Assembly: GCA_001044335.1 (NCBI GenBank)
Contig: CP011001.1
Location: forward strand, 124,001 to 188,000
Length of the DNA stretch: 64,000 bases
Origin: Methylophilales bacterium MBRSF5
GTDB lineage: Bacteria; Pseudomonadota; Gammaproteobacteria; Burkholderiales; Methylophilaceae
Direction of reading: 5' to 3'
The notes beneath the pieces were generated by a model. That model ran no database searches. It was not told the DNA's origin and saw only the letters and a program-made list of their open reading frames with translations. This document shows, piece by piece, positions 1-8,939 of the stretch (position 1 is the stretch's first letter; each line of letters opens with the position of its first letter). The translations under genes and the position numbers were made by a program.

Positions 1-739
1 AAATCAGACCATTATTTCAGGTATGGGAGAGCTTCATTTAGAAATTTTGGTTGATCGTATGAAAAGAGAATTTAATGTTGAAGCCAACATCGGTTCTCCT
101 CAAGTTGCATACCGTGAAGCGATCAAAAAATCTGTTGATGCCGAAGGTAAATTTGTTAAACAGTCTGGTGGTAAAGGTCAATACGGCCATGTTTGGTTAA
201 AAGTTGAGCCAAATGAGCAAGGCAAGGGTTATGAGTTTGTTGATGCTATTAAAGGCGGTACCGTACCTCGTGAATTTATTCCGGCGGTAGACAAAGGTCT
301 TCAAGAGACGATCGTTGCAGGTGTTCTTGCAGGCTATCCAATCGAAGACGTTAAAGTAACCTTATATGACGGTTCATACCACGATGTGGATTCAAACGAA
401 AATGCATTTAAGATGGCCGCCTCCTTTGCATTTAAGGATGCATGTAAAAAAGCAGACCCTGTGATTCTCGAGCCAATGATGGCTGTTGAGGTGGAAACAC
501 CGGAAGAATACATGGGTGATGTCATGGGTGACTTATCGTCAAGACGTGGCATTGTTCAAGGGATGGACGACAACGCCACTGGAAAAGTAATCACTGTTGA
601 AGTGCCATTATCAGAAATGTTTGGCTATTCAACAACATTAAGGTCATTGAGTCAGGGTAGAGCAACATACTCAATGGAATTTAAACATTATGCTGAAGCT
701 CCAAGAAATGTGGCTGAGGCAATTATGAACAAAGAGTAA
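1..739 (+). CDS. fusA: Elongation factor G, 3' part (fragment cut by window start)
   Basis: EF-G is the GTPase that drives ribosome translocation and, with RRF, ribosome recycling. The frame is open from base 2, so the first internal ATG at 23 is not a start; the gene begins outside the window. Visible are the domain III motif SGMGELHLE, then domain IV/V sequence including GGKGQYGHV, the [10 protein letters not shown] stretch, and the C-terminal SRRGIVQGM and [19 protein letters not shown] motifs. The GTPase domain is missing only because of the cut. The gene ends at TAA 737-739, 18 bases before tuf, as in a str operon. Identification is secure. Confidence 0.97.
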   Translation, partial: NQTIISGMGELHLEILVDRMKREFNVEANIGSPQVAYREAIKKSVDAEGKFVKQSGGKGQYGHVWLKVEPNEQGKGYEFVDAIKGGTVPREFIPAVDKGLQETIVAGVLAGYPIEDVKVTLYDGSYHDVDSNENAFKMAASFAFKDACKKADPVILEPMMAVEVETPEEYMGDVMGDLSSRRGIVQGMDDNATGKVITVEVPLSEMFGYSTTLRSLSQGRATYSMEFKHYAEAPRNVAEAIMNKE

Positions 740-757
740 TTTTTTAAGGAATATATT

Positions 758-1948
758 ATGGCTAAAGGTAAATTTGAGCGTACCAAACCCCATGTTAACG
801 TCGGCACAATTGGCCACGTGGATCATGGTAAAACAACATTAACAGCTGCGATCACAACCATTCTGACTAAGAAACACGGTGGTGAAGCTAAAGATTATTC
901 AGCTATTGATTCAGCTCCTGAAGAAAGAGCTCGTGGTATTACGATTAATACTGCTCACGTTGAATACGAAACTGAAACTCGTCACTATGCTCACGTTGAT
1001 TGCCCAGGCCACGCGGATTATGTGAAAAACATGATTACCGGCGCTGCTCAAATGGATGGTGCGATTCTCGTATGTTCTGCAGCTGACGGCCCAATGCCAC
1101 AAACTCGTGAACACATCCTTTTATCACGCCAAGTGGGTGTGCCATACATCGTTGTATTCCTTAACAAAGCTGATATGGTGGATGACAAAGAATTACTCGA
1201 ATTAGTAGAAATGGAAGTTCGTGACTTATTAAATAAATACGAATTCCCAGGTGATGACACTCCAATCATTATGGGCTCTGCTCTTAAAGCTCTTGAAGGT
1301 GACCAATCTGAGATTGGTGAGCCAGCAATTCTTAAACTTGCAGAAGCACTTGACTCTTACATCCCAACTCCAGAACGTGCAGTGGACGGTACCTTCTTGA
1401 TGCCAGTAGAGGACGTGTTCTCTATCTCTGGTCGAGGTACTGTGGTAACCGGCCGTGTGGAACGTGGCATTATTAAGGTCAACGAAGAGATTGAAATTGT
1501 TGGTATCAAGGCAACTGAAAAAACAACATGTACTGGTGTAGAAATGTTCCGTAAATTACTTGACGAAGGTCAAGCAGGTGACAACGTGGGTGTGCTTTTA
1601 AGAGGTACAAAACGTGAAGATGTTGAACGTGGCCAAGTGCTTGCGAAACCAGGTTCAATTACACCACACACAAAATTTACTGCTGAAATTTACTGCTTAA
1701 GTAAAGATGAAGGTGGTCGACACACTCCATTCTTTAATGGATATCGTCCTCAGTTCTACTTTAGAACAACAGACGTAACAGGCGCTGTGGAGTTACCAGA
1801 AGGTACAGAAATGGTAATGCCAGGCGACAACGTATCGATTACAGCAACATTGATTGCACCGATCGCGATGGAAGAAGGTTTACGCTTCGCTGTTCGTGAA
1901 GGTGGCCGTACCGTTGGTGCCGGTGTTGTTGCAAAGATTGTTGAGTAA
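758..1948 (+). CDS. tuf: Elongation factor Tu
   Basis: EF-Tu is the GTPase that brings aminoacyl-tRNA to the ribosomal A site. The 396 residues match the usual length. The G1 motif GHVDHGKT is at about residues 19-26, DCPGH (G3) near 81, NKAD (G4) near 136 and GSALK (G5) near 174, followed by the two beta-barrel domains. An AAGGA ribosome site lies about 10 bases before the ATG. It follows fusA closely and precedes rpsJ, so it is the str-operon copy. Codon choice includes many C-ending codons, as expected for very high expression in an AT-rich genome. Confidence 0.99.
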   Translation: MAKGKFERTKPHVNVGTIGHVDHGKTTLTAAITTILTKKHGGEAKDYSAIDSAPEERARGITINTAHVEYETETRHYAHVDCPGHADYVKNMITGAAQMDGAILVCSAADGPMPQTREHILLSRQVGVPYIVVFLNKADMVDDKELLELVEMEVRDLLNKYEFPGDDTPIIMGSALKALEGDQSEIGEPAILKLAEALDSYIPTPERAVDGTFLMPVEDVFSISGRGTVVTGRVERGIIKVNEEIEIVGIKATEKTTCTGVEMFRKLLDEGQAGDNVGVLLRGTKREDVERGQVLAKPGSITPHTKFTAEIYCLSKDEGGRHTPFFNGYRPQFYFRTTDVTGAVELPEGTEMVMPGDNVSITATLIAPIAMEEGLRFAVREGGRTVGAGVVAKIVE

Positions 1949-1966
1949 TAAATAAAAATAAAAAAG

Positions 1967-1987
1967 CGCCTCACTTTTTGTGGGGCG
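1967..1987 (+). terminator. Hairpin between tuf and rpsJ (possible weak terminator or processing site)
   Basis: Eight-base-pair stem, CGCCTCAC (1967-1974) against GTGGGGCG (1980-1987), with one G-T wobble and a T5 loop. On the + strand the bases after it (TTCGTTCTTT) are only partly T-rich. The A-rich run 1950-1965 lies on the other side, so the better T-tract would serve minus-strand transcription, where no gene runs in. It may attenuate or protect the tuf 3' end before the ribosomal genes. The function is inferred; the inverted repeat is seen directly. Confidence 0.5.
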
Positions 1988-2012
1988 TTCGTTCTTTGAA
2001 AGGTAAATGGAA

Positions 2013-2318
2013 ATGAATCAAAAAATTAGAATTAGATTAAAGGCTTTTGATTATAAGTTAATTGATCAATCAGCTCAGGAAATTGTTGATACAGCAAAAC
2101 GGACTGGCGCTATTGTTAAAGGACCAATTCCTTTACCTACCAAAAAAGAGAGATATGATTTACTTCGTTCTCCACACGTAAATAAAAAATCAAGAGATCA
2201 GTTTGAAATCCGTACTCATTTAAGATTAATGGACATATTAGACCCAACTGATAAAACTGTAGATGCTCTAATGAAATTAGAACTCGCTGCAGGTGTGGAT
2301 GTCGAAATCAAGTTGTAA
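2013..2318 (+). CDS. rpsJ: 30S ribosomal protein S10 / NusE
   Basis: S10 is a small-subunit head protein and, as NusE, part of the antitermination complex. The product begins [13 protein letters not shown] and contains the [24 protein letters not shown] and [14 protein letters not shown] blocks typical of the family. Two in-frame ATGs exist. The one at 2007 is only 3 bases after GAAAGG, while the one at 2013 has a 9-base spacing and gives the usual N terminus, so I take 2013 (101 aa). It is separated from rplC by a 103-base gap holding a promoter and hairpin, which is unusual for an S10 operon. Confidence 0.97.
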   Translation: MNQKIRIRLKAFDYKLIDQSAQEIVDTAKRTGAIVKGPIPLPTKKERYDLLRSPHVNKKSRDQFEIRTHLRLMDILDPTDKTVDALMKLELAAGVDVEIKL

Positions 2319-2340
2319 TATTTTAAGAGTTCTGTATAAT
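2313..2340 (+). promoter_or_regulatory. Promoter candidate for rplC (S10 block)
   Basis: A -35 box TTGTAA (2313-2318), a 16-base spacer and a perfect -10 TATAAT (2335-2340) overlap the end of rpsJ. The bases after the -10 box (TCACGCTCTC) resemble those after the rplN, rpsM and rpmB promoter candidates. Transcription would start near 2347 and give a leader of about 75 bases. Predicted from sequence only. Confidence 0.65.
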
Positions 2341-2366
2341 TCACGCTCTCAATTGTAATAAAGCAG

Positions 2367-2394
2367 AAACTAATCAATTGTAATTAGTTTTTTT
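2367..2394 (+). terminator. Terminator-like hairpin in the rplC leader (possible attenuator)
   Basis: AAACTAAT (2367-2374) pairs with ATTAGTTT (2383-2390) around an 8-base loop, followed by a run of T to 2394. The stem is AT-rich and therefore weak. A 10-base direct repeat CAATTGTAAT occurs at 2350-2359 and again in the loop at 2375-2384. CAATTG is self-complementary, so the two copies could also pair with each other as an alternative structure. It sits downstream of the promoter candidate and upstream of rplC, where a leader attenuator would lie. It could instead end the fusA-tuf-rpsJ transcript. Confidence 0.5.
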
Positions 2395-2421
2395 AATAAT
2401 AATAAGATAAAGGAAAAGATC

Positions 2422-3072
2422 ATGAGCTTAGGGCTTGTTGGTCGCAAAGTGGGAATGACTCGCTTATTTACTGAGGACGGAAACAGTGTTCCTGTCACGG
2501 TACTTGAGGTTGTTCCTAACAAAGTGACACAGATCAAAAAAATTGATGATAATGGCTATAACGGACTTCAAGTGTCCTATGGCGACTCAAAATCTTCAAA
2601 ATTAAATAAGTCTATCAAAGGACACCTAGCTAAAGCTGGTGTTGATTCGATTGATGGTTTCAAAGAATTCAGAGTTACTGGTGATGAATTAAATAATTTC
2701 CAACTTGGTGGCGAATTAAAAGTCTCAATTTTTGAGGCTGGCCAAAAAGTGGACATTACTGGTACTACAATTGGTAAGGGTTTCCAAGGCGGAATTAAAC
2801 GCCATCATTTTGGCTCACAACGAGCTACTCATGGTAATTCCATCTCACACAATGCTCCAGGTTCAACAGGTATGTGTCAGGATCCAGGCCGTGTCTTTAA
2901 AGGTAAGAAGATGGCTGGGCATATGGGTGCAGTTACTAGAACTACGCAAAATCTTGAAGTGATTAGAGTTGATGAGAATAGAAATCTAATTATGATCAAG
3001 GGCGCGGTTCCTGGTTCAGCTGGTTCTAATGTAACAATCAAGCCTGCAGTAAAAGCAAAGGAGACTAAATAA
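2422..3072 (+). CDS. rplC: 50S ribosomal protein L3
   Basis: L3 is an early-assembling large-subunit protein whose extended loop reaches the peptidyl transferase centre. The 216-residue product opens [16 protein letters not shown] and carries the conserved [17 protein letters not shown] and [11 protein letters not shown]-type blocks, plus [23 protein letters not shown] around residue 150. AAGGAAA precedes the ATG by about 6 bases. Its stop overlaps the rplD start (TAATG), which points to translational coupling. It is the first gene after the leader at 2347-2421. Confidence 0.98.
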   Translation: MSLGLVGRKVGMTRLFTEDGNSVPVTVLEVVPNKVTQIKKIDDNGYNGLQVSYGDSKSSKLNKSIKGHLAKAGVDSIDGFKEFRVTGDELNNFQLGGELKVSIFEAGQKVDITGTTIGKGFQGGIKRHHFGSQRATHGNSISHNAPGSTGMCQDPGRVFKGKKMAGHMGAVTRTTQNLEVIRVDENRNLIMIKGAVPGSAGSNVTIKPAVKAKETK

Positions 3073-3698
3073 TGGATATAAAATTAGTCGATAATAAAGG
3101 TAAGGCATCTACAAAAAAAGTGAAAGCTTCTGATGCTATATTTGCTGCTGATTTTAAAGAATCATTAGTTCATCAATTATTAGTGTCTTATATGGCTAAC
3201 GCCCGTGTTGCTACACGCGCTCAAAAAACAAGAGCCGAGGTAAAACACAGCACAAGAAAACCTTTTAGACAAAAGGGGACAGGTAATGCCCGTGCAGGTA
3301 TGACATCAAGCCCTATCTGGAGGTCTGGTGGCCGTGCATTCCCAAATCGCCCCGACGAAAATTATTCTAAGAAGGTAAATAAAAAAGCTTATCGTGCAGG
3401 AATGAAATCCATCTTTTCAGAGCTGGTTCGCCAAGACCGCCTTACAGTGGTTGAGGAATTCAAAGTGGATAAACCAAAAACAAAGTCTTTCAATGAACTA
3501 ATTAAAAACTTTAATATTGAAAACAACGTTTTGGTAATCACGAATGAGTTTGATGAAAACTTATATTTATCATCAAGAAACATTCCGACAGCTCTTGTTG
3601 TTGAAGCAAGATATATTGATCCAGTAAGCCTTGTTCATTTTTCTAAAGTTATCGTAACTGAGCAAGCGCTTAAGACTATCGAGGAGATGTTTGCATGA
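3072..3698 (+). CDS. rplD: 50S ribosomal protein L4
   Basis: L4 lines the exit tunnel with L22. In E. coli it also represses the S10 operon by binding the leader RNA. The 208-residue protein shows the RAQKTRAEV-to-RQKGTGNARAG block around residues 50-76, with the Arg/Gly-rich tunnel loop through GGRAFPNRP, and a normal C-terminal domain. The start overlaps the rplC stop by one base and the stop overlaps rplW by four (ATGA). Whether it regulates the hairpin-bearing rplC leader cannot be read from the sequence. Confidence 0.98.
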   Translation: MDIKLVDNKGKASTKKVKASDAIFAADFKESLVHQLLVSYMANARVATRAQKTRAEVKHSTRKPFRQKGTGNARAGMTSSPIWRSGGRAFPNRPDENYSKKVNKKAYRAGMKSIFSELVRQDRLTVVEEFKVDKPKTKSFNELIKNFNIENNVLVITNEFDENLYLSSRNIPTALVVEARYIDPVSLVHFSKVIVTEQALKTIEEMFA

Positions 3699-4003
3699 GT
3701 GAAATAACTATCAAAAACAGCCAAACACTTAATGCAATTGTTGCTCCACAAATCACTGAAAAAGCAACTTATGTGGCTGATAAATTCAACCAAGTAGCAT
3801 TTAAAGTGAGAAAATCAGCAACCAAAGATCAAGTAAAAGAGGCTGTTGAATTAATGTTTAAAGTAGAAGTTACTGCAGTTAATCTTCTTAACATGAAGGG
3901 TAAAACTAAAAGACGTGGTAACAATTTTGGTAAACGCGCTGACTGGAAAAAAGCTTATGTATCTCTTAAGCCTGGTCAAGAAATTAATTTTGTTGGAGAT
4001 TAA
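3695..4003 (+). CDS. rplW: 50S ribosomal protein L23
   Basis: L23 sits at the tunnel exit and docks trigger factor and SRP. The 102-residue product contains [13 protein letters not shown] near residue 16, [16 protein letters not shown] and the KGKTKRRG loop typical of bacterial L23. Its ATG overlaps the rplD stop as ATGA, and rplB follows after 5 bases. Length and motifs are normal. Confidence 0.98.
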   Translation: MSEITIKNSQTLNAIVAPQITEKATYVADKFNQVAFKVRKSATKDQVKEAVELMFKVEVTAVNLLNMKGKTKRRGNNFGKRADWKKAYVSLKPGQEINFVGD

Positions 4004-4008
4004 CGAAT

Positions 4009-4842
4009 ATGTCTATTTTAAAAGTTAAACCTACAACGCCAGGACAAAGAGGATTACAAAAAGTAGTTACTGAGGGTTTACATAAGGGTAAACCACATGC
4101 TCCTTTACTTGAAAAGAAAATTCAAAAGTCTGGAAGAAATAACAATGGTCGAATAACGGTTCGTCATCGCGGAGGCGGTCATAAACACCACATCCGTATT
4201 GTCGATTTTAAGCGAAACAAGCACGATATTCCAGCCAAAGTTGAACGTATCGAATATGATCCAAACAGAAGTTCACGCTTAGCTCTCTTATGCTATGCCG
4301 ATGGAGAAAGACGATACATTGTTGCTCCACGTGGCCTAGAAGTTGGAACAGAGATCTTAACTGGACAAGTCGCTCCAATCAAAACTGGTAATGCGATGCC
4401 GATTAAGAATATTCCTGTCGGTACTACCATTCACTGTGTTGAGCTTAAACCAGGCAAGGGTGCACAGATCGCGAGATCAGCTGGTACCTCTGTTCAGCTA
4501 TTAGCTAGAGAAGGTGAATACGCTCAGCTTCGTTTAAGATCAGGTGAGGTAAGAAAAGTCCATATCAACTGCATTGCAACAATTGGTGAAGTAGGAAACG
4601 ACGAGCACTCATTAAGAAAACTTGGCAAAGCTGGTGCTGTTCGATGGAGAGGTGTGAGACCGACTGTTCGAGGTGTTGTGATGAACCCAGTCGATCACCC
4701 ACATGGCGGCGGTGAAGGCCGTACTTCTGGTGGACGTCATCCAGTAAGCCCATGGGGTGTTCCAACTAAGGGATACAGAACTAGAAATAACAAACGTACT
4801 GATAACATGAGAGTTAGCCGCAGACCGGCTAATAAGAGGTAA
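4009..4842 (+). CDS. rplB: 50S ribosomal protein L2
   Basis: L2 is needed for subunit association and lies near the peptidyl transferase centre. The 277 residues include the N-terminal [16 protein letters not shown] basic block, the OB-like and SH3-like domains, and the C-terminal [15 protein letters not shown] loop with its conserved histidines near residue 228. The terminal [16 protein letters not shown] is also typical. Spacing to rpsS is 6 bases. Nothing unusual. Confidence 0.99.
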   Translation: MSILKVKPTTPGQRGLQKVVTEGLHKGKPHAPLLEKKIQKSGRNNNGRITVRHRGGGHKHHIRIVDFKRNKHDIPAKVERIEYDPNRSSRLALLCYADGERRYIVAPRGLEVGTEILTGQVAPIKTGNAMPIKNIPVGTTIHCVELKPGKGAQIARSAGTSVQLLAREGEYAQLRLRSGEVRKVHINCIATIGEVGNDEHSLRKLGKAGAVRWRGVRPTVRGVVMNPVDHPHGGGEGRTSGGRHPVSPWGVPTKGYRTRNNKRTDNMRVSRRPANKR

Positions 4843-4848
4843 TTAATT

Positions 4849-5121
4849 ATGTCAAGATCAATTAAAAAAGGACCTTTTGTTGATTCGCATCTATCTAAAA
4901 AAGTAGATGTTGCTCAAGAAACAAGAGATAGAAAACCAATTAAGACTTGGTCAAGAAGATCAATGATTTTACCTAGCTTTATCGGTTTAACCATTGCAGT
5001 TCACAACGGTAGACAACATGTTCCAGTTTTAATTACTGAAAACATGGTTGGACACAAATTAGGTGAATTTGCTGCAACAAGAACTTTTAAAGGTCACTCC
5101 GGCGACAGGAAGGCGAAATAA
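4849..5121 (+). CDS. rpsS: 30S ribosomal protein S19
   Basis: S19 is a head protein that binds 16S rRNA with S13 near the A-site finger. The 90-residue product begins [15 protein letters not shown] and contains [25 protein letters not shown]-type sequence and the C-terminal [13 protein letters not shown], all diagnostic. It is separated by 2 bases from rplV and lies inside the S10 block. Confidence 0.98.
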   Translation: MSRSIKKGPFVDSHLSKKVDVAQETRDRKPIKTWSRRSMILPSFIGLTIAVHNGRQHVPVLITENMVGHKLGEFAATRTFKGHSGDRKAK

Positions 5122-5123
5122 TT

Positions 5124-5462
5124 ATGGCTACTAATGAAGTTTCTGCAATCTTAAGAGGTGTGAGAATTTCTCCTCAAAAAGCCCGTCTTGTTGCTGATCA
5201 GGTTCGAGGAAAAAAAGTTGATAATGCTTTAAATATTCTGACTTTTAGCCCAAAAAAAGGCGCTGAAATTATCAAGAAAGTTGTCGAATCTGCTATTGCA
5301 AACGCTGAAAATAATAATGGCGCTGATATTGACGAATTAAAAGTTAAAACCATCACCGTTGATAAAGGTATGGTCTTCAAACGGATTCGAGCTCGTGCAA
5401 AAGGCCGTGCTGGAAGAATTATTAAACCAACATGTCACATCAAAGTGACAGTAGGAAGTTAA
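5124..5462 (+). CDS. rplV: 50S ribosomal protein L22
   Basis: L22 forms the exit-tunnel constriction with L4. The 112 residues show [17 protein letters not shown] near the N terminus, [17 protein letters not shown], and the beta-hairpin loop [16 protein letters not shown] near residue 90 that reaches into the tunnel. Normal length; 9 bases precede rpsC. Confidence 0.98.
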   Translation: MATNEVSAILRGVRISPQKARLVADQVRGKKVDNALNILTFSPKKGAEIIKKVVESAIANAENNNGADIDELKVKTITVDKGMVFKRIRARAKGRAGRIIKPTCHIKVTVGS

Positions 5463-5471
5463 GAGAGAATT

Positions 5472-6347
5472 ATGGGTCAAAAAATTAATCCAATTGGTTT
5501 TCGTTTAGGTGTTCAAAAGAACTGGTCGTCTAAATGGTTTACTAGTACTAAGAATTTCCCTGTTTTTTTAAATAATGATATTAAAGTAAGAGAATTCTTA
5601 AATAAAAAGCTAGCTAATGCCGCAGTGAGTAAGATCATCATCGAGCGTCCAGCAAAAAATGCGAAAGTAACAATAATGACAGCCAGACCAGGTATTGTTA
5701 TTGGTAAAAAAGGTGAGGATATTGAGAATCTTCGTTCTGACCTTCAAGGATTAATGGGTATTCCTGTTCAGCTTAATATTGAAGAAGTAAGAAAACCTGA
5801 AATTGATGCTACTTTGATTGCTCAGAGTATTGCTCAACAGCTTGAAAAGCGTGTTCAGTTTAGAAGAGCTATGAAAAGAGCGATGCAGAATGCAATGAGA
5901 TTAGGCGCTCAGGGCATTAAAATTATGAGTTCTGGAAGACTTAATGGTATCGAAATTGCCCGATCAGAATGGTACCGTGAAGGAAGAGTTCCGCTACATA
6001 CACTTCGAGCAGATATTGACTATGGTGTAGCAAGAGCTCATACACAATACGGAATTATTGGAATTAAAGTTTGGATTTATAAAGGTGAAGTATTTCAAGA
6101 TGATAAAGTTGCATCACCAATTACAAAAGATGTTGTTGGCGATACATCATTAGATGACAATAAACCGGCAAAAAAAGCAGCAAAACCAGCTGCAAAAAAA
6201 ACAACAGTAAAAGCTGCTACGAAGAAAACAACAGTAAAAGCTGCTACGAAGAAAACTGAAGCGAAAGAGGAACCTGTAGTTACGGATAAAGCTGACACCA
6301 CAGAGTCTTCAAATGAAGAGTCAGGCAAAGATAATAACGAGGCTTAA
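5472..6347 (+). CDS. rpsC: 30S ribosomal protein S3 with long Lys/Ala C-terminal tail
   Basis: S3 guards the mRNA entry channel of the 30S head. The core (residues 1-208) is standard: [13 protein letters not shown] start, KH domain with the [14 protein letters not shown] loop, and the [14 protein letters not shown] block. After KGEVF there is an 83-residue tail, much longer than the tail of roughly 25 residues in E. coli S3 (233 aa). The tail is Lys/Ala-rich with two copies of a nine-residue unit KKTTVKAAT, then turns acidic ([15 protein letters not shown]). It could bind RNA or be a low-complexity appendage; the role is unknown. rplP follows after 2 bases. Confidence 0.97.
   Translation: MGQKINPIGFRLGVQKNWSSKWFTSTKNFPVFLNNDIKVREFLNKKLANAAVSKIIIERPAKNAKVTIMTARPGIVIGKKGEDIENLRSDLQGLMGIPVQLNIEEVRKPEIDATLIAQSIAQQLEKRVQFRRAMKRAMQNAMRLGAQGIKIMSSGRLNGIEIARSEWYREGRVPLHTLRADIDYGVARAHTQYGIIGIKVWIYKGEVFQDDKVASPITKDVVGDTSLDDNKPAKKAAKPAAKKTTVKAATKKTTVKAATKKTEAKEEPVVTDKADTTESSNEESGKDNNEA
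6195..6248 (+). repeat. 27-bp tandem duplication inside rpsC tail
   Basis: Two adjacent 27-base copies (6195-6221 and 6222-6248) differ at a single base (AAAAAA versus AAGAAA at the start) and encode KKTTVKAAT twice. A third partial copy (KKT) follows. The 27-base period equals that of the larger repeat in rplQ, although the sequence differs. Confidence 0.9.
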
Positions 6348-6349
6348 TT

Positions 6350-6766
6350 ATGTTACAACCAGCAAAACAAAAATTTAGAAAACAACATAAAGGCAGAAAT
6401 ACCGGTATCGCAACTACTGGTAACAAAGTCAGCTTTGGTGAGTTCGGCCTTAAGGCAATTACTCGCGGAAGAATTACAGCCCGACAGATTGAGGCTGCTC
6501 GAAGAGTGATGACTAGACATATCAAGAGGGGCGGACGTGTCTGGATACGTATGTTCCCAGATAAGCCGATTTCAAAAAAACCTGCTGAGGTTCGTATGGG
6601 TAAAGGTAAAGGTAGTGTTGAGTATTATGTTGCCGAAATCAAACCAGGAAAAATGTTGTATGAAATGGATGGCGTACCTGAGGAATTAGCGAGAGAGGCT
6701 TTTAGGCTTGCAGCCGCTAAACTTCCAGTGCAAACAACATTTATAACAAGACACATTGGAGGTTAG
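6350..6766 (+). CDS. rplP: 50S ribosomal protein L16
   Basis: L16 organises the A-site region of the 50S subunit. The 138-residue product begins [17 protein letters not shown] and has [20 protein letters not shown]-type sequence near residue 82 and the C-terminal [14 protein letters not shown]. Length is normal. The ribosome site for rpmC (GGAGG, 6758-6762) lies inside its last codons. Confidence 0.98.
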   Translation: MLQPAKQKFRKQHKGRNTGIATTGNKVSFGEFGLKAITRGRITARQIEAARRVMTRHIKRGGRVWIRMFPDKPISKKPAEVRMGKGKGSVEYYVAEIKPGKMLYEMDGVPEELAREAFRLAAAKLPVQTTFITRHIGG

Positions 6767-6770
6767 TTGG

Positions 6771-6965
6771 ATGAAAGCTGTTGAATTAAGAAAAAAATCT
6801 GTTGAAGATCTTGGTAAAGAGTTAATTGAATTGAGAAAGGCTCAATTTAACGCAAAAATGCAATTAACAATGCAGCAGTCAAATAAAACTGACCAGATAT
6901 CTAAAATTAAAAAAGACATTGCACGTGTAAAACATGTGATGGCTGAAAAAGTGGAGGCTAAATAA
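6771..6965 (+). CDS. rpmC: 50S ribosomal protein L29
   Basis: L29 lies next to L23 at the tunnel exit. I choose the ATG at 6771 ([10 protein letters not shown], 64 aa) because GGAGG at 6758-6762 is 8 bases upstream and this gives the family's usual N terminus. An earlier in-frame start at 6756 would overlap rplP and add five atypical residues. The conserved [19 protein letters not shown] and [12 protein letters not shown] segments are present. Its stop overlaps the rpsQ start (TAATG). Confidence 0.96.
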   Translation: MKAVELRKKSVEDLGKELIELRKAQFNAKMQLTMQQSNKTDQISKIKKDIARVKHVMAEKVEAK

Positions 6966-7234
6966 TGGTTGAAGCTCAAAAAAATATTAGAACTATGCAA
7001 GGCAAGGTTCTAAGTAACAAAATGGACAAGACAGTCACAGTGCTGGTTGAAAGAAGAGTAAAGCATCCAGTCGTTGGTAAAGTGATAAAACTGTCCAATA
7101 AATTTCATGCTCATGACGAAAAAAATGAAATTGGTGAAGGCGATTTAGTTGAAATTGCTGAGTCTAAACCAATGTCAAAAACGAAAACATGGGTGGTTAC
7201 TAAAGTTTTATCAAAAGCTCCGCAAGTTAATTAA
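6965..7234 (+). CDS. rpsQ: 30S ribosomal protein S17
   Basis: S17 is a primary 16S rRNA-binding protein with an OB fold. The 89 residues include [38 protein letters not shown] and [18 protein letters not shown], all diagnostic. It is the last gene of the S10 block here; a 135-base gap with a promoter candidate separates it from rplN. Confidence 0.98.
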   Translation: MVEAQKNIRTMQGKVLSNKMDKTVTVLVERRVKHPVVGKVIKLSNKFHAHDEKNEIGEGDLVEIAESKPMSKTKTWVVTKVLSKAPQVN

Positions 7235-7237
7235 CAC

Positions 7238-7266
7238 TTGTCTTTTACAGGCAAATATTATAAAAT
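7238..7266 (+). promoter_or_regulatory. Promoter candidate for the spc block (rplN)
   Basis: A -35 box TTGTCT (7238-7243), a 17-base spacer and a -10 box TAAAAT (7261-7266) are followed by TTGCGTCTTT. That tail matches the same region of the rpsM promoter candidate (TTACGGCTTT). The predicted start near 7273 would give a leader of about 97 bases before rplN. Confidence 0.55.
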
Positions 7267-7284
7267 TTGCGTCTTTTTAAAAGT

Positions 7285-7335
7285 GGTGCATGCTTAGCAC
7301 CCCAATACTGACCGTAAAAGCAGTTAGTTAAACTG
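7285..7335 (+). other. Two small hairpins in the rplN leader
   Basis: The 135-base gap between rpsQ and rplN holds two inverted repeats: GGTGC (7285-7289) with GCACC (7297-7301), and CAGTT (7321-7325) with AACTG (7331-7335). Neither is followed by a T-tract, so they do not look like terminators. They could form a structured 5' UTR, for instance for protein feedback. I could not recognise a known ribosomal protein binding site. RBS GGAG (7358-7361) precedes rplN. Confidence 0.4.
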
Positions 7336-7369
7336 GGTTGAAATAGCGGATTAAGTTGGAGAATATTTC

Positions 7370-7738
7370 ATGATACAAATGCAATCAAAATTAGAGGTTG
7401 CCGATAATACTGGTGCACGTTCCGTTCAGTGCATTAAGGTTCTTGGTGGTTCAAAACGCCGCTACGCTAGCGTTGGAGACATTATTAAAGTTAGTGTTAA
7501 AGAAGCTATGCCACGAGGAAGAGTTAAAAAAGGTGAAGTCTATGACGCCGTCGTTGTTCGCACAGCAAAGGGTGTTAGAAGACCTGATGGCTCACTAATA
7601 AAATTCGATGGCAATGCAGCTGTTTTATTAAACAACAAATTAGAACCTATTGGCACTCGTATTTTCGGACCTGTTACAAGGGAACTTAGAACAGAAAAGT
7701 TTATGAAAATCGTTTCATTAGCGCCGGAAGTTATATAA
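7370..7738 (+). CDS. rplN: 50S ribosomal protein L14
   Basis: L14 forms intersubunit bridges with 16S rRNA and binds RsfS. The 122 residues start [19 protein letters not shown] and contain [27 protein letters not shown] and the C-terminal [14 protein letters not shown], all diagnostic. It is the first gene of the spc block and follows a leader with its own promoter candidate. Confidence 0.98.
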   Translation: MIQMQSKLEVADNTGARSVQCIKVLGGSKRRYASVGDIIKVSVKEAMPRGRVKKGEVYDAVVVRTAKGVRRPDGSLIKFDGNAAVLLNNKLEPIGTRIFGPVTRELRTEKFMKIVSLAPEVI

Positions 7739-7748
7739 GGAGTAAACA

Positions 7749-8066
7749 GTGAATAAGATTCGTAAAGGCGATAAAGTCTTCATCAATACAGGCAAAGATA
7801 AAGGGAAAGATGGTATTGTTTCTTCAATTCTTGCGAATGGTAAGGTTTTGGTAGAAGGCATCAATATGGTGAAAAAACACGTTTCTCCAAATCCAAATTT
7901 AGGTATTCAAGGTGGTATTGTTAGTCAAGAACGTCCACTCGACATCTCGAACGTTGCAATTTTTAATAGCAAGACTAATAAGGCCGATAAGGTTGTTTTT
8001 AAAACTCTGAAGGATGGTAAGAAAATCAGGGTATTTAAATCAAACGATGAAGCGATTGACTTATAA
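7749..8066 (+). CDS. rplX: 50S ribosomal protein L24
   Basis: L24 initiates 50S assembly by binding the 5' end of 23S rRNA. The start is GTG at 7749 with AAGGAG just upstream, overlapping the rplN stop region. The 105 residues show the KOW motif [17 protein letters not shown] near the N terminus, [11 protein letters not shown] and the [19 protein letters not shown] block. Normal length. Confidence 0.97.
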   Translation: MNKIRKGDKVFINTGKDKGKDGIVSSILANGKVLVEGINMVKKHVSPNPNLGIQGGIVSQERPLDISNVAIFNSKTNKADKVVFKTLKDGKKIRVFKSNDEAIDL

Positions 8067-8075
8067 GGATAAGAT

Positions 8076-8615
8076 ATGGCTCGTTTAAAAAAATATTATG
8101 AAGAAACAGTTGTAAAGCAATTAATGGAGCAATTTAATTACAAATCAGTAATGGAAGTTCCAAGAATTGAAAAAATTACACTTAATATGGGTGTAGGTGA
8201 GGCTGTAGCTGACAAAAAAGTAATGGAAAATGCGGTAAGTGATTTAGAGAAAATCGCTGGTCAAAAGCCATTAGTTACTAAAGCAAAAAAATCAATTGCT
8301 GGATTTAAGATTCGAGATGACTATCCTGTTGGTTGTAAGGTAACACTCCGTAAAAATAACATGTATACATTTTTAGATCGCCTCATTTCAATAGCTATTC
8401 CACGAATTAGAGACTTCAGAGGAATATCTGCCAAGTCTTTTGATGGCAGAGGCAATTACAACATGGGTATTAAAGAGCAAATCATTTTTCCTGAAATTGA
8501 ATACGATAAGATCGATGCTTTAAGAGGAATGAATATCACTATAACAACTTCAGCTAAAACTGACGATGAAGCCAAAGGTTTATTATCAGCATTTAGTTTT
8601 CCATTTAGAGGGTAA
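8076..8615 (+). CDS. rplE: 50S ribosomal protein L5
   Basis: L5 binds 5S rRNA in the central protuberance. The 179-residue product contains [21 protein letters not shown]-like sequence near residue 22, the [19 protein letters not shown] block, and the [20 protein letters not shown] and [14 protein letters not shown] blocks. Motif order and length are standard. rpsN follows after 7 bases. Confidence 0.98.
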   Translation: MARLKKYYEETVVKQLMEQFNYKSVMEVPRIEKITLNMGVGEAVADKKVMENAVSDLEKIAGQKPLVTKAKKSIAGFKIRDDYPVGCKVTLRKNNMYTFLDRLISIAIPRIRDFRGISAKSFDGRGNYNMGIKEQIIFPEIEYDKIDALRGMNITITTSAKTDDEAKGLLSAFSFPFRG

Positions 8616-8622
8616 CACGAAT

Positions 8623-8928
8623 ATGGCTAAAAAATGTATGACAGAACGTGAAATCAAGCGCCGCAAGATGGTTGATAAATTTAAGACTAAGCGCGCTGAA
8701 TTAAATGAAATTATTAAGAGCTCTAAATCTACAAGTGAGCAAAAAAATGAGGCAAGAGCTAAATTAGCAGCACTGCCAAAAAATTCTAGCCCAGTGAGAT
8801 TAAGAAATAGATGTGCTTTAACTGGAAGACCACGTGGCACATTTAGAAAGTTTGGAATTGCTCGTGGAAAACTAAGAGATTTAATGATGGCAGGCGAAGT
8901 ACCTGGCGTTATTAAAGCGAGTTGGTAG
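8623..8928 (+). CDS. rpsN: 30S ribosomal protein S14 (long, zinc-free type)
   Basis: S14 is a head protein near S3 and S10. The ATG at 8623 follows GAGGG and gives [15 protein letters not shown] (101 aa), the usual long-type length. An upstream in-frame start at 8566 would lie inside rplE and is rejected. The C-terminal [23 protein letters not shown]-type region shows NRC but not the CxxC pair of the short zinc-binding form. rpsH follows closely. Confidence 0.97.
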   Translation: MAKKCMTEREIKRRKMVDKFKTKRAELNEIIKSSKSTSEQKNEARAKLAALPKNSSPVRLRNRCALTGRPRGTFRKFGIARGKLRDLMMAGEVPGVIKASW

Positions 8929-8939
8929 GAGAAAACAGT

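Noticed and set aside
7290-7331. 13-codon frame in the rplN leader
   Set aside because: No ribosome site and the codons overlap the hairpin; nothing supports translation.
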